From Desulfobacter hydrogenophilus (GTDB lineage: Bacteria; Desulfobacterota; Desulfobacteria; Desulfobacterales; Desulfobacteraceae): 64,000 nt of DNA. Made by a program: the position numbers and the translations under genes. How positions within the stretch are numbered: the first letter of the stretch is position 1; the number at the start of each line of letters is the position of its first letter. Below, piece after piece: positions 45,104 through 54,402 of this stretch. Under the pieces are notes generated by a model that saw only the letters and a list, made by a program, of their open reading frames with translations, was not told where the DNA came from and made no database searches. The DNA lies in NCBI RefSeq assembly GCF_004319545.1, contig NZ_CP036313.1:3350501-3414500 (forward strand), read 5' to 3'.

Positions 45104-45879
45104 TTCAACCCATTCATCCAACGGCAATTATTGATTCATCTGCGAGGATAGATGAGAATGTCACCATAGGCCCTTATACCATTGTCAAAGGCGATGTGGC
45201 CATCGGATCCGGCACAACCATAGGCCCTTACTGTACCATTGATGACCATGTCACCATCGGTCCGGACTGTAATATTTTTCAGTACGCTTCCATTGGCGGT
45301 GCCCCCCAGGATCTTAAATTCCATGGCGAGACCACCTATCTTACCATTGGCAGGGGGTCCATTATCCGTGAATTTGTTACCATTAACAGGGGCACGGGTT
45401 TTGGCGGAGGTCTCACCGCGGTGGGCGAAGAAAATTATTTGATGGCCTATACCCACATTGCCCATGACTGCAAAACCGGAAAAGGTGTCATTCTTGCGAA
45501 CAACTCAACCCTTGGAGGTCATGTTGAAATTGGAAGCTATGCTACGGTAGGCGGTCTTGTGGCTATTCATCAGTTTGTCAAAATCGGAGATTATGCCTAC
45601 ATCGGCGGTAAATCAGGTGTGGTAAAAGATATTCCGCCCTTTGTCATTGCCGCAGGTGACAGGGCTGTCCTGCACGGCCTTAATAATGTTGGGCTCAAAC
45701 GCCGTAATTTTGAACCTTCTGTCATCCGTCAGTTGAAAAAGGCGTACCGGATATTTTTCCGGATTGGACTGACAGTGACCCAGGCCGTGGAAAGGACCAA
45801 AGCAGAAATTGAACAAGTGCCTGAAGTTGTAACCTTCACTGAATTTATACAAAATTCCAATCGCGGGGTGACCCGTTAA
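45100..45879 (+). CDS. lpxA: UDP-N-acetylglucosamine acyltransferase
   Basis: 259 residues: a hexapeptide beta helix (IHPTAIIDSSARIDENVTIG), the LpxA motif IREFVTINRGTGFGGGLTAV, catalytic YTHIAHDCKTG, IGGKSGVVKDIPPFVIAAGD, and a C-terminal helical domain (QLKKAYRIFFRIGLTVTQAV). It performs the first committed step of lipid A synthesis. Followed 5 bp later by lpxI. Confidence 0.97.
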   Translation: MIQPIHPTAIIDSSARIDENVTIGPYTIVKGDVAIGSGTTIGPYCTIDDHVTIGPDCNIFQYASIGGAPQDLKFHGETTYLTIGRGSIIREFVTINRGTGFGGGLTAVGEENYLMAYTHIAHDCKTGKGVILANNSTLGGHVEIGSYATVGGLVAIHQFVKIGDYAYIGGKSGVVKDIPPFVIAAGDRAVLHGLNNVGLKRRNFEPSVIRQLKKAYRIFFRIGLTVTQAVERTKAEIEQVPEVVTFTEFIQNSNRGVTR

Positions 45880-45884
45880 TTTCC

Positions 45885-46736
45885 ATGAACGATCCCGAAG
45901 GCAATAGTTGTTTTTCCCCCATCGGCCTGATTGCTGGCGGTGGCCAGTTTCCGCTGCTCTTTACCCAAAAGGCATGTGCAAACGGTTATAAAATTATTGG
46001 GGTAGGATTCCACAGTGAAACCGACCCCCAACTTGCCCAACTGACTCACCGGTTTGAATGGCTTTATCTGGGTCAGCTCAGTAAGCTGATCCGCTATTTT
46101 AAATCCCATGGCGTCACCCGGGCATTGCTTATGGGTTCCATCAGCAAAACCAATATTTTCAAAGATATAAGACCGGATCTCAAAGCCCTTGCCTTTATTG
46201 CGAAAACTGCGGGCACCCACGATGACAATATCCTTTCATCCTTTGCGGATTTTTTGGAAAAGCAGGGCATTACCCTGGTACCGTCCACCTTTCTTTTGCC
46301 GGAGCTTATCAGCCCCAAAGGGTGCTGGACAAAGCGAAAACCCGACAGAGCTGAAAAAAAAGATATCCAGCAGGGGTGCAAACTTACCAAAGCTGTTGGC
46401 CGTCTTGATATCGGCCAGTGCCTTGTTATTTCCAATGGGACGGTCCTTGCCGTAGAAGCCATTGACGGCACGGACGCCACCATAGAACGGGGAGGGAGGC
46501 TGAGCCGGGGAAATGGCGCCACAGTTGTAAAATTATCCAAACCCAACCAGGATTTACGTTTTGATTTACCCTCATCCGGGTGCACCACCATTGAAACCAT
46601 GCACAGGTCAGGCGTTAACGTGCTTGTGCTTGAAGCTGGAAAGTCAATTTCATTTGACCGTGAAAAAATGATTGTCCTTGCAGATAAATACAATATCTGT
46701 ATAATCGCTGTGACCGAGGATGAGATCCATGAATAA
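45885..46736 (+). CDS. lpxI: UDP-2,3-diacylglucosamine pyrophosphatase LpxI
   Basis: 283 residues (DUF1009 family): GLIAGGGQFPLLFTQKACAN, GSISKTNIFKDIRPDLKALA, then VAVEAIDGTDATIERGGRLS and the metal-binding DLPSSGCTTIETMHRSGVNV region. It hydrolyses UDP-diacyl-GlcN to lipid X and replaces LpxH in alphaproteobacteria and several other lineages. Its end overlaps lpxB by 17 bp. Confidence 0.95.
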   Translation: MNDPEGNSCFSPIGLIAGGGQFPLLFTQKACANGYKIIGVGFHSETDPQLAQLTHRFEWLYLGQLSKLIRYFKSHGVTRALLMGSISKTNIFKDIRPDLKALAFIAKTAGTHDDNILSSFADFLEKQGITLVPSTFLLPELISPKGCWTKRKPDRAEKKDIQQGCKLTKAVGRLDIGQCLVISNGTVLAVEAIDGTDATIERGGRLSRGNGATVVKLSKPNQDLRFDLPSSGCTTIETMHRSGVNVLVLEAGKSISFDREKMIVLADKYNICIIAVTEDEIHE

Positions 46737-48009
46737 AAGGCATGGGCTGATCGGGTCCATCGGTACCCAGCCGCAACCCGCAGCAGAGCATGAAAGTGGA
46801 TTAACACCTAATCGGAACGTTAATATTGAAAATACCCGGCACATCATGATCCTTGCCGGTGAACCTTCAGGTGATTTCCACGGAGCAGCCCTGGTGCGGT
46901 CATTAAAACAACTTTGCCCTGGTATTCGGATCACGGGTCTCGGGGGTAAAGACATGGCAGGGCAGGGGGCCGACATTTTTTTTCCCATCGACAAATTGTC
47001 TGCCATGGGGCTTGTTCAAGTGATCAGGCAGTTAGGCGCCATTAAACAGGCTTTTTCCCTTGTTAAGCGACGATTAAAAACAGATCCCCCGGATGCTGTT
47101 GTGCTCATTGATTATCCTGGCTTTAATCTGAAAACCGCTAAATTTATCAAACAGCATTATGATATACCTGTCTGTTATTATATTGCGCCAAAGGTCTGGG
47201 CCTGGAATGCCAAACGTCTGGATACCATTGCAAAAGTCATTGATCATGTGGCGCTGATTTTTCCCTTTGAAATTCCTATTTATAAAGCCAAAAAAATTTT
47301 AGCCACCTATGTGGGAAATCCCTTGGTCGATGAATACCCCCAAAGCCTGCCGGTTTTAAGCAAGAAGAATAAAAAATGCCTGTCGGATGATCTGGTTATC
47401 GGCCTGCTTCCAGGGTCACGATCTGCTGAAATTGACAAACTGCTTCCTGTCATGCTGGATTCCGCCAGCATTATTGCAAAAAGATATCCCCATTTAAGGT
47501 TTCTTATTTCATCCGGCATTAAACAGCATGAAGAACGTATTAAACATATTGTTTCTCTCCACCCAAACTGCGATTTATGCCGGATTGTAACAGGACGACC
47601 AAAACCGATTTTTGACCGGGCCAACCTTTTGATTGCCGCATCCGGTACCGTCACGCTGGAAGCTGCTTTAACTCTTGTGCCCACGGTAATTATTTATAAA
47701 ATGTCCGATGTGGCTTACCGGCTTGCCCAATTGCTTGTGAAAACCAAATATATCGGTCTAGCCAATCTGATTGTCGGCCGTCAGGTGATGCCGGAGCTGA
47801 TCCAGGACAACGCCAATGCCGGAGCCATCAGTAAAACTGTATTCTCAATGTTACCTGAACTTGAAAACCATAAACAGCAACTTTATCAAGTCCGCAGGCG
47901 ATTAGGCCTGCCGGGTGCCCCAAAACGTACGGCGGCCATAATACTTAACCTGATTCATAAAAATGAGGCCTTAAAGACTTGTTTGACAAATTCAGGCAAA
48001 AGCGATTAG
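46720..48009 (+). CDS. lpxB: Lipid-A-disaccharide synthase
   Basis: 429 residues: IMILAGEPSGDFHGAALVRS, DAVVLIDYPGFNLKTAKFIK, YYIAPKVWAWNAKRLDTIAK, then GLLPGSRSAEIDKLLPVMLD and the UDP-binding AASGTVTLEAALTLVPTVII. It condenses lipid X and UDP-diacylglucosamine. The N-terminus is about 40 residues longer than usual; ATG at 46720 or 46729 are both possible, each inside lpxI. The first 40 residues look unstructured and lack the family pattern. Confidence 0.95.
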   Translation: MRSMNKRHGLIGSIGTQPQPAAEHESGLTPNRNVNIENTRHIMILAGEPSGDFHGAALVRSLKQLCPGIRITGLGGKDMAGQGADIFFPIDKLSAMGLVQVIRQLGAIKQAFSLVKRRLKTDPPDAVVLIDYPGFNLKTAKFIKQHYDIPVCYYIAPKVWAWNAKRLDTIAKVIDHVALIFPFEIPIYKAKKILATYVGNPLVDEYPQSLPVLSKKNKKCLSDDLVIGLLPGSRSAEIDKLLPVMLDSASIIAKRYPHLRFLISSGIKQHEERIKHIVSLHPNCDLCRIVTGRPKPIFDRANLLIAASGTVTLEAALTLVPTVIIYKMSDVAYRLAQLLVKTKYIGLANLIVGRQVMPELIQDNANAGAISKTVFSMLPELENHKQQLYQVRRRLGLPGAPKRTAAIILNLIHKNEALKTCLTNSGKSD

Positions 48010-48056
48010 ATTATCTATCTTATAAGATCTTAAATTATTAGGAAATATTGCGGGTT

Positions 48057-49304
48057 ATGAGTATTGAAGTGGCCTTCTTATGCATTTGCCTTTTTTTATC
48101 CGGTTTTTTTTCCATGTCTGAAACAGCGCTTTTTTCAATTTCCAGGATTAAAGCCTTTCATATTTCTAAAGATGGTTCAAATTCCGGTCGGCTTATCCTG
48201 GAGATGAAGGAAGACTCCCATACCCTTTTGACCACTATTCTCATAGGCAACAACCTGGTAAATATTGGTGCGTCTGCCCTTGCCACCTCCCTTGCCATTG
48301 CTCATTTTGAGTCCAATGCCGTGGGGATTACCACCGGTGGTATGACTCTTTTGATTCTTGTGTTTGGGGAAATTTTTCCAAAATCCTTTGCCAACCACAA
48401 CAATGTCGTGGTTTCAAGGGCGGTTATATATCCCATATATTGGTTGTCAAAAATTTTATGGCCTTTGATCTTTGTTCTTAATTTTATACCTAAATTACAC
48501 GGTATCATAGACAATTCCCAGGAAACCGTCACCGAAGATGAGCTGATGACCATGGTGGAAGTGGTGGAAGGGGAAGGTGAAATCAAGGAGGAAGAAATGG
48601 AATACATTACCAATATCTTTGAATTTGATGACACCTATTGTTCTGAAATTATGACACCTCGGGCAGACATGTTTGTGGTGGATGTGGGCGAAGGTCTGGA
48701 TATTCCAAAGGTCCTAAGCACAGGCTTTTCACGAATTCCGGTTATTGAAGATACCATAGATAATATTGTAGGGATTCTGCATATTAAGGATCTGTTTTCC
48801 AGATATCTGGAAAATAACGGTTCCGAGATCACCCCGGACAGCCTCGACATCAAGGCGATTATGAAAAAGCCGTATTTTATTCCGGAATCAAAGAAATTGG
48901 ATTCATTGCTTAAAGCTTTTAAAGCAAAAAAGAGCCATATGGCTGTTGTGGTTGATGAGTATGGTGGCGTGTCCGGTATTGTGACCCTTGAGGATGTGGT
49001 TGAAGAAATTTTTGGAGAAATTGCCGACGAGTCCGATCAAAATACACCAGACATTGTCCAGATTAAAGGGAACAAATGGCTGGTGTTAGGCAAAGCAGAT
49101 ATATATCATCTCAATAAAGAGCTGAATTTAGGCATTCCCGAATCTGTAAACTACGATACGGTCTCGGGGTTTTTCCTGGAACTTGTGGAGCGCATTCCCA
49201 AGCCCGGGGAGTCCGTTCGCATGAATAACTGGGTCTTTTCGGTAAAAGACATGGATGGTAACCGGATTCAGTCGTTTATTATTAAACCGGTTGAAGATGC
49301 CTGA
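48057..49304 (+). CDS. CNNM/CorC-type membrane protein with CBS pair
   Basis: About 415 residues. Four N-terminal membrane segments (FLCICLFLSGFFSMSETALF, TTILIGNNLVNIGASALATS, TTGGMTLLILVFGEIFPKSF, YPIYWLSKILWPLIFVLNFI) are followed by two CBS domains (MTPRADMFVVDVGEG; AVVVDEYGGVSGIVTLEDVV) and a CorC_HlyC C-terminal domain (ESVNYDTVSGFFLELVERIP). This family moves or regulates Mg2+ or other divalent cations. ATG 48057 is chosen; a TTG at 48048 lies closer to an AGGA sequence and is a real alternative. Confidence 0.88.
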   Translation: MSIEVAFLCICLFLSGFFSMSETALFSISRIKAFHISKDGSNSGRLILEMKEDSHTLLTTILIGNNLVNIGASALATSLAIAHFESNAVGITTGGMTLLILVFGEIFPKSFANHNNVVVSRAVIYPIYWLSKILWPLIFVLNFIPKLHGIIDNSQETVTEDELMTMVEVVEGEGEIKEEEMEYITNIFEFDDTYCSEIMTPRADMFVVDVGEGLDIPKVLSTGFSRIPVIEDTIDNIVGILHIKDLFSRYLENNGSEITPDSLDIKAIMKKPYFIPESKKLDSLLKAFKAKKSHMAVVVDEYGGVSGIVTLEDVVEEIFGEIADESDQNTPDIVQIKGNKWLVLGKADIYHLNKELNLGIPESVNYDTVSGFFLELVERIPKPGESVRMNNWVFSVKDMDGNRIQSFIIKPVEDA

Positions 49305-49405
49305 TTTGTGCCGTACCAGACATTTTAAATTTTGGCATTTAAATTATTTTATTCGGGCGGACTGTTAGCCGTTAAAAATATTATTGACAGCCTGAATTGA
49401 ATCTA

Positions 49406-49434
49406 TTGACAGAAACAGGTCGGCCGTATAAAAT
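49406..49434 (+). promoter_or_regulatory. Candidate sigma-70-type promoter of the pheA operon
   Basis: TTGACA at 49406-49411 and TAAAAT at 49429-49434 with 17-bp spacing. It lies 34 bp before the leader-peptide ATG. Confidence 0.55.
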
Positions 49435-49467
49435 TTTTAAAAAACATATAAGGGAAAAGATAGTTCA

Positions 49468-49545
49468 ATGATTTTTAGCTTCAACAAAAATTTTTATTTT
49501 AGCACTCGATTTTATAGAAAGGGCAGCCTGCCTGTGGACTACTGA
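49468..49545 (+). CDS. Phe/Tyr-rich leader peptide of a pheA attenuator
   Basis: A 25-codon frame from ATG 49468 to TGA 49545, reading MIFSFNKNFYFSTRFY and then RKGSLPVDY. Five of its first 15 residues are Phe, and it has three Tyr in all. An AGGG lies about 13 bases upstream. A terminator-like hairpin follows before pheA. The codon content matches the end product of the operon, as in E. coli pheL. The gene is inferred from sequence only. Confidence 0.7.
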   Translation: MIFSFNKNFYFSTRFYRKGSLPVDY

Positions 49546-49573
49546 TTTTCCCATAAATTTAACTAAGATCAAT

Positions 49574-49610
49574 AGAACCGCAGCAGGCAGGGCCTGATGC
49601 GGTTCTTTTT
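49574..49610 (+). terminator. Attenuator terminator upstream of pheA
   Basis: AGAACCGCA pairs with TGCGGTTCT (9 bp), extended after one mismatch by CAGG/CCTG, then TTTTT. CCTGCCTG at 49527-49534, inside the leader-peptide codons, is fully complementary to CAGGCAGG at 49584-49591, part of the upper hairpin. It could form a competing antiterminator when ribosomes stall on the Phe codons. Confidence 0.75.
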
Positions 49611-49641
49611 ATTTAAAGCCGATTATAAAAAGGAAATTAAC

Positions 49642-50781
49642 ATGACAGACCGTGAAATCAAAGATGAAGACAATCAAAAACAAACGGGTGATGATTCTTC
49701 GCCCCTGTCTCCGCTTCGTGGGGAGATTGATCGCATTGATGAACGCATTCTTGAACTGATCAACCAACGCCTTGAAATCGGTAAAAAAGTAGGGGAGATT
49801 AAAAAAAAAAAAGGCAGTCAGATTCTGGACCGAACCCGGGAACGCATGGTGATTGAGCGGCTTTCCCAGCTGAACCCCGGCCCGGCGGATGAAAGCCTGA
49901 TCCAGTATATTTTTAATGTGATCATCACTGCCACACGGGAAATCCAAAAGCCTAAGACCATTGGTTATCTAGGACCTCTTGCCAGCCACTCCCATATTGC
50001 AGCCCTTCATTATTTCAACCACTGCGGGGAATTTGTAGAACAGCCCGGTTTTTTTGATATTTTCAACAATATAAAACGAAAGGAACTTCATTTCGGCATT
50101 GTCCCCGTTGAAAATTCCATTGAAGGGGCTGTCAACTATACCCTTGATCTGTTTGCCGAGTTTGAGATCCATATTACGGCAGAGCATTATGAGCCTATTT
50201 CCCATGATTTATTATCCATCACAGGGGAGCTCAAAGACGTTAAAACCGTTTACTCCCATCCCCAGGCCATTGCCCAGTGTAAAAACTGGTTGAAGAAACA
50301 TCTGCCCCATGCCATAGTCATGGAGACCAGTTCTACATCAAATGCGGCGTTGATGGCCTCAAAAGATGAGCAGATTGCCGCCATTGCATCCGGCAAAGCA
50401 GCTCATTTTTACAACCTGCTGCCGGTGGCATCAAAAATACAGGACCGTGGCGGCAACATTACGCGCTTCCTTGTGATCGGGGGAGATCGTCCGGAAAGAA
50501 CTGGAGATGATAAAACATCTATTATGTTTGCCACGAATCACACCCCGGGCGCCCTTTTCAGAGCGCTTTCGCCTGTGAACCGAGCCGGCCTGAACATGGT
50601 TAAACTTGAATCGAGGCCCACGCGCCACTATAACTGGAGCTATCATTTCTTCATGGATATTGAAGGGCACATCGAAGATGAAATTGTATTTCAAACCATT
50701 GAACAGATTCGAAGCCAGGCCTTGTATTTAAAGGTGTTGGGATCGTACCCGATTATGGCAAAACCGGAGATATTACAATGA
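49642..50781 (+). CDS. pheA: Bifunctional chorismate mutase / prephenate dehydratase
   Basis: 379 residues. The AroQ chorismate mutase domain (about 25-110) shows LRGEIDRIDERILELINQRL and GSQILDRTRERMVIERL. The prephenate dehydratase domain (about 115-295) has TIGYLGPLASHSHIAALHYF, FGIVPVENSIEGAVNYTLDL and RGGNITRFLVIGG. An ACT domain follows with NHTPGALFRALSPVNRAGLN and MVKLESRPTRHYNW, the ESRP motif that binds Phe for feedback inhibition. ATG 49642 has AAGGA six bases upstream; the earlier ATG (49597) lies inside the terminator hairpin. First gene of the aromatic operon, overlapping aroE by 4 bp. Confidence 0.95.
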   Translation: MTDREIKDEDNQKQTGDDSSPLSPLRGEIDRIDERILELINQRLEIGKKVGEIKKKKGSQILDRTRERMVIERLSQLNPGPADESLIQYIFNVIITATREIQKPKTIGYLGPLASHSHIAALHYFNHCGEFVEQPGFFDIFNNIKRKELHFGIVPVENSIEGAVNYTLDLFAEFEIHITAEHYEPISHDLLSITGELKDVKTVYSHPQAIAQCKNWLKKHLPHAIVMETSSTSNAALMASKDEQIAAIASGKAAHFYNLLPVASKIQDRGGNITRFLVIGGDRPERTGDDKTSIMFATNHTPGALFRALSPVNRAGLNMVKLESRPTRHYNWSYHFFMDIEGHIEDEIVFQTIEQIRSQALYLKVLGSYPIMAKPEILQ

Positions 50782-51581
50782 TTGACGCTGCCACCCGCTT
50801 ATATTGTGTCTTTGGAAACCCTGCCAGGCACTCTAAAGGCCCTGTAATTCATAATACAGCGTTTAAAAATAAGGGTATCAATGCCGTTTACCTTGCCTTT
50901 GAGGTGCAGGATGCAGCCAAAGCAGTACAGGCTGTGCGCACGCTGGATATCCAGGGTGCTTCCGTGACCATTCCTTTCAAGGAATCCATCATGGAACATA
51001 TTGATTGGATCGACCCCACAGCGCGGGCCATTGGTGCCGTAAACACCATCGTCAATGAAGACGGTGTGTTAAAAGGCTATAATACGGATTGTAAGGCCGC
51101 AGTTGCCCCTCTTGTCCCCTTTGGTATTTCAGGAAAAATTGTTTGCATTGTGGGTGCAGGCGGCGCAGCCCGAGCCGTGGCCCACGGTATTGCAGCCCAA
51201 AATGGGGAGATCATCATCACCAATCGAACGGAACAAAAAGGTCGGATCCTTGCTGAAACGGTTAACGCACGGTTTGTCCCTGCCAACGAGATGGCAAACA
51301 TCCAGGCGGATGTGGTGATAAATACCACAAGCATAGGCATGACACCTAAGGCGGATAAAATAAGCTTTCCGCCAGAAGCATTAACATCTGAAATGGTGGT
51401 GATGGATGTGGTATATACCCCGTTAAGGACCCGGTTGCTTGAAACGGCGGAAAAAAAGGGATGCATCACCATTGACGGTTTGTCCATGTTCATTGCCCAG
51501 GCAGCAGCCCAGTTTGAATTATGGACAGGCACAACCCCTGATACGGATCTAATGCGTAACACTATTTCAGGTACTATTTAA
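50778..51581 (+). CDS. aroE: Shikimate dehydrogenase
   Basis: 267 residues. The N-terminal shikimate-binding segment is FGNPARHSKGPVIHNTAF. VTIPFKESIMEHIDWIDPTA has the catalytic Lys, NTDCKAAVAPL the Asp, and VGAGGAARAVAHGIA the NADP loop. The usual H-S-x-S motif is H-S-K-G here, so the second Ser is Gly. It reduces 3-dehydroshikimate. It sits between pheA and aroA with a 4-bp overlap upstream. Confidence 0.93.
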   Translation: MIDAATRLYCVFGNPARHSKGPVIHNTAFKNKGINAVYLAFEVQDAAKAVQAVRTLDIQGASVTIPFKESIMEHIDWIDPTARAIGAVNTIVNEDGVLKGYNTDCKAAVAPLVPFGISGKIVCIVGAGGAARAVAHGIAAQNGEIIITNRTEQKGRILAETVNARFVPANEMANIQADVVINTTSIGMTPKADKISFPPEALTSEMVVMDVVYTPLRTRLLETAEKKGCITIDGLSMFIAQAAAQFELWTGTTPDTDLMRNTISGTI

Positions 51582-51599
51582 TGATAAAAGGAGAGCGTC

Positions 51600-52856
51600 A
51601 TGAAGCAGGTAATTTCCAGAAAGATCCAGGACCAGGTGGTCAAAATTCCGGGTTCCAAGAGCATTTCACACAGGATGCTGATCTGTGCCGCCCTGGCTGA
51701 CGGCATATCTGAAATTTATAATGTACTCGACAGCCAGGATATTTCATTTACCCGCAAAACCCTGGTGTGCATGGGAGCTCAAATTAAAAGCAGACAAGAC
51801 GGGGTTTTGTCGGTCACAGGTTTTGGTGGCCGGCCAAAGCCCTGGCCGGATCCCATCCACCTTGGGAATTCAGGCACGTCTATGCGCCTTTTGGCAGGGA
51901 TCGCCGCCCTTGGCAGTACCCCATATACCCTAACCGGGGATGAACGCATGCGTCAACGCCCCATGGGAGAGCTTTTAGATGCCCTTGGCCGTATTCGGAT
52001 CAGTGCCGATTCCCAAAACAATGAAGGTACACCGCCGGTCGTGATCCAGGGTGGTGACCGGGCCGGGGGGCGTACCCTTCTTGACTGTTCCCGGTCAAGC
52101 CAGTACCTGTCTGCCCTGCTCATGGCCGGGGCTTTTTTTGACCAGGGCCTTGTGATTGATCTGACAGGGCCTGCCGTGTCCCAGCCTTATATTGATTTAA
52201 CCTTGGATGTAATGAATCAGTTTGGGGTCAATGCCTTTCAGATATCTGACACCTGTTATGAGGTCCCGGGAAGCCAGACCTACTCATCCGGTACCAGATC
52301 CGTGGAGCCCGATCTGTCCAATGCCGGTTATTTCTGGGCAGCAGGTGCGGTAACAGGTGCGGATATCGGCGTGGATAATATCGGCACAACCTCGTTGCAG
52401 GGCGATTTGAAACAAGCAGATATATTTGAAAAAATGGGCTGTACGCTAAATCATGACGGCCGGGTTCTGCGAGTGAAAGGCCATCCCTTGCACGGCGTGG
52501 ATGTGGATATGTCCGATACCCCGGATGCCGTGCCTGCTGTGGCTGTGACAGCCGCATTTGCAGAAGGCACCACCCGGATTACCAATATCGCCCATCTTCG
52601 GGTTAAGGAGTGCGACCGCATTGATGTCGTGTGTTCCCAGCTCACCAAGATGGGAATTAAAGCGGTGCAGGGGCCCGATTTTATGGAAATTACCGGCGGC
52701 ACACCCCATGGCGCAGTCATTGAGACCTTTAACGACCATCGCATTGCCATGGCCTTTGCGGTTGCAGGCCTTAGGGTGGACGGCATGGAAATTGAAAACC
52801 CCGTGTGCGTGGAAAAATCATTCCCCACATTCTGGCAACTTTTTGACGCCCTGTAA
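51600..52856 (+). CDS. aroA: 3-phosphoshikimate 1-carboxyvinyltransferase (EPSP synthase)
   Basis: 418 residues: VKIPGSKSISHRMLICAALA, HLGNSGTSMRLLAGIAALGS (PEP loop), DERMRQRPMGELLDALG, SRSSQYLSALLMAGAFF, LRVKECDRIDVVCSQLTKMG and ETFNDHRIAMAFAVAG. It joins shikimate-3-phosphate with PEP. A GGAG ribosome site lies upstream. Nothing is missing. Confidence 0.96.
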   Translation: MKQVISRKIQDQVVKIPGSKSISHRMLICAALADGISEIYNVLDSQDISFTRKTLVCMGAQIKSRQDGVLSVTGFGGRPKPWPDPIHLGNSGTSMRLLAGIAALGSTPYTLTGDERMRQRPMGELLDALGRIRISADSQNNEGTPPVVIQGGDRAGGRTLLDCSRSSQYLSALLMAGAFFDQGLVIDLTGPAVSQPYIDLTLDVMNQFGVNAFQISDTCYEVPGSQTYSSGTRSVEPDLSNAGYFWAAGAVTGADIGVDNIGTTSLQGDLKQADIFEKMGCTLNHDGRVLRVKGHPLHGVDVDMSDTPDAVPAVAVTAAFAEGTTRITNIAHLRVKECDRIDVVCSQLTKMGIKAVQGPDFMEITGGTPHGAVIETFNDHRIAMAFAVAGLRVDGMEIENPVCVEKSFPTFWQLFDAL

Positions 52857-52869
52857 AAAAGGAGAAACC

Positions 52870-53403
52870 ATGGATCCCATTTTTCTTATCGGATACCGAT
52901 GTACAGGTAAAACCAGTACAGGAAAGTATCTTGCCGATTTTTTGAACAAAACATTTTTGGATACGGATCTGGTTTTGGAGTCAACTTACGACACCACCAT
53001 TGCACAGATGGTGGCCCGGTACGGCTGGCCTTATTTCAGGGCAAAAGAAACTGAAACGCTGATGAACCTGGATTTGGAAAACGCGCCTGTTATAGCCACG
53101 GGCGGTGGGATCATCCTTGCAGAAGAAAACAGACAGTTTTTAAAAGAGAACGGGGTGGTTGTATATCTTTATGCCACGGCATCTGTTTTGACAGCCAGAA
53201 TCCGCAAAGATGAAAATAACACCGAGCGACGACCGGACCTTACCCGTGACAGCCTATCCCTTGAAACCCAGAAAATGCTTGAAATCAGAACTCCATTGTA
53301 CCAGGCCCTTGCCGCTATATCCATTAACACAGAAGAATACGCTCCCAAAGCTGCGGCGTTTCAAATCATGGCCGAACTTGACCCGCAGTCCGGGAATCCA
53401 TGA
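52870..53403 (+). CDS. aroK: Shikimate kinase
   Basis: 177 residues starting MDPIFLIGYRCTGKTSTGKY (Walker A GYRCTGKT), FLDTDLVLESTYDTTIAQMV (shikimate-binding Asp), FRAKETETL, VIATGGGIILAEENRQFL and the lid Arg region NNTERRPDLT. The start at 52870 is set by GGAG six bases upstream; a longer open frame overlapping aroA is an artefact. It overlaps lplA by 4 bp. Confidence 0.94.
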   Translation: MDPIFLIGYRCTGKTSTGKYLADFLNKTFLDTDLVLESTYDTTIAQMVARYGWPYFRAKETETLMNLDLENAPVIATGGGIILAEENRQFLKENGVVVYLYATASVLTARIRKDENNTERRPDLTRDSLSLETQKMLEIRTPLYQALAAISINTEEYAPKAAAFQIMAELDPQSGNP

Positions 53404-54380
53404 TGCGTTGTTATTTAAATACCGGGATTGATCCGGCTTTTAACCTTGCTGCCGAACAATACTTACTGGAAAATGCAAGTGAAGACTGTTTCATGCTCTG
53501 GCGCAATCATAATACAATTGTTGTCGGCAGAAACCAGAACACCTTATCTGAAATTAATTCTGAATTTGTCAGAAAACACGACATCAACGTGGTTCGACGC
53601 ATAACCGGCGGCGGGGCGGTTTACCATGATCTGGGCAATGTCAATTTTACGTTCATCAAGGTGGGTGTGCAGGCAAAAAAAATTGATTTTTCCTCCTATA
53701 CCCGTCCGATTCTTGAGTATCTCAATCAACTGTCTGTGCCGGCCAGGCTTGACGGTCGCAATGACCTGATCGTGGACGGGCTTAAAATTTCCGGAAATGC
53801 CCAGCATATCCACAAAAACCGGGTACTACACCACGGCACCCTGCTTTTTGATGTGGACCTGGAAATGTTGGCCACCGTACTTTTGGTGGACCCTGAAAAA
53901 TACAGGGACAAGGCCGTGCAATCCATTCGAAGCCGGGTAACTAATATCAGAAAATATCTTTTGGGTCATCCAACGGTTGAGCAATTTATGGAAAATCTTG
54001 GCCGGTATATGCAAGAAGCCCATCATGCTGTAATGACAACGCTCAGTGATGATGATTTGAAACGGATTAATGACCTTGCCGAAAAAAGATACCGGCAGTG
54101 GAACTGGAATTTTGGTGACTCCCCGGCTTATGATTTTTCCAGACCTACCCGCACCCCCGGCGGCACCATTGATATCCGGATGAAAGTAAAAGACGGAACA
54201 ATTCAAGGCATTCGCATTTTCGGCGATTTTTTTGGAATTGATCCTGTCAGTGATATGGAAAAGCGGCTTACGGGATGCCGCCATGACCCCCAATCCATCA
54301 AAAAGATATTGAATGCCGTTGACATAGAGCGCTATATTAAAGATGTGACCATTGATCATCTGGTCCATTCCATGTTTTGA
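53400..54380 (+). CDS. lplA: Lipoate-protein ligase A
   Basis: 326 residues: NLAAEQYLLENASEDCFMLW, NTIVVGRNQNTLSEINSEFV, NVVRRITGGGAVYHDLGNVN (lipoyl-AMP site), GLKISGNAQHIHKNRVLHHG, and a C-terminal accessory domain with GGTIDIRMKVKDGTIQGIRI. It attaches lipoate to E2 and GcvH proteins. It is joined to the aromatic operon by a 4-bp overlap without functional relation. Confidence 0.94.
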   Translation: MMRCYLNTGIDPAFNLAAEQYLLENASEDCFMLWRNHNTIVVGRNQNTLSEINSEFVRKHDINVVRRITGGGAVYHDLGNVNFTFIKVGVQAKKIDFSSYTRPILEYLNQLSVPARLDGRNDLIVDGLKISGNAQHIHKNRVLHHGTLLFDVDLEMLATVLLVDPEKYRDKAVQSIRSRVTNIRKYLLGHPTVEQFMENLGRYMQEAHHAVMTTLSDDDLKRINDLAEKRYRQWNWNFGDSPAYDFSRPTRTPGGTIDIRMKVKDGTIQGIRIFGDFFGIDPVSDMEKRLTGCRHDPQSIKKILNAVDIERYIKDVTIDHLVHSMF

Positions 54381-54402
54381 ATATTTAAAAGGAGGATTTT
54401 TC

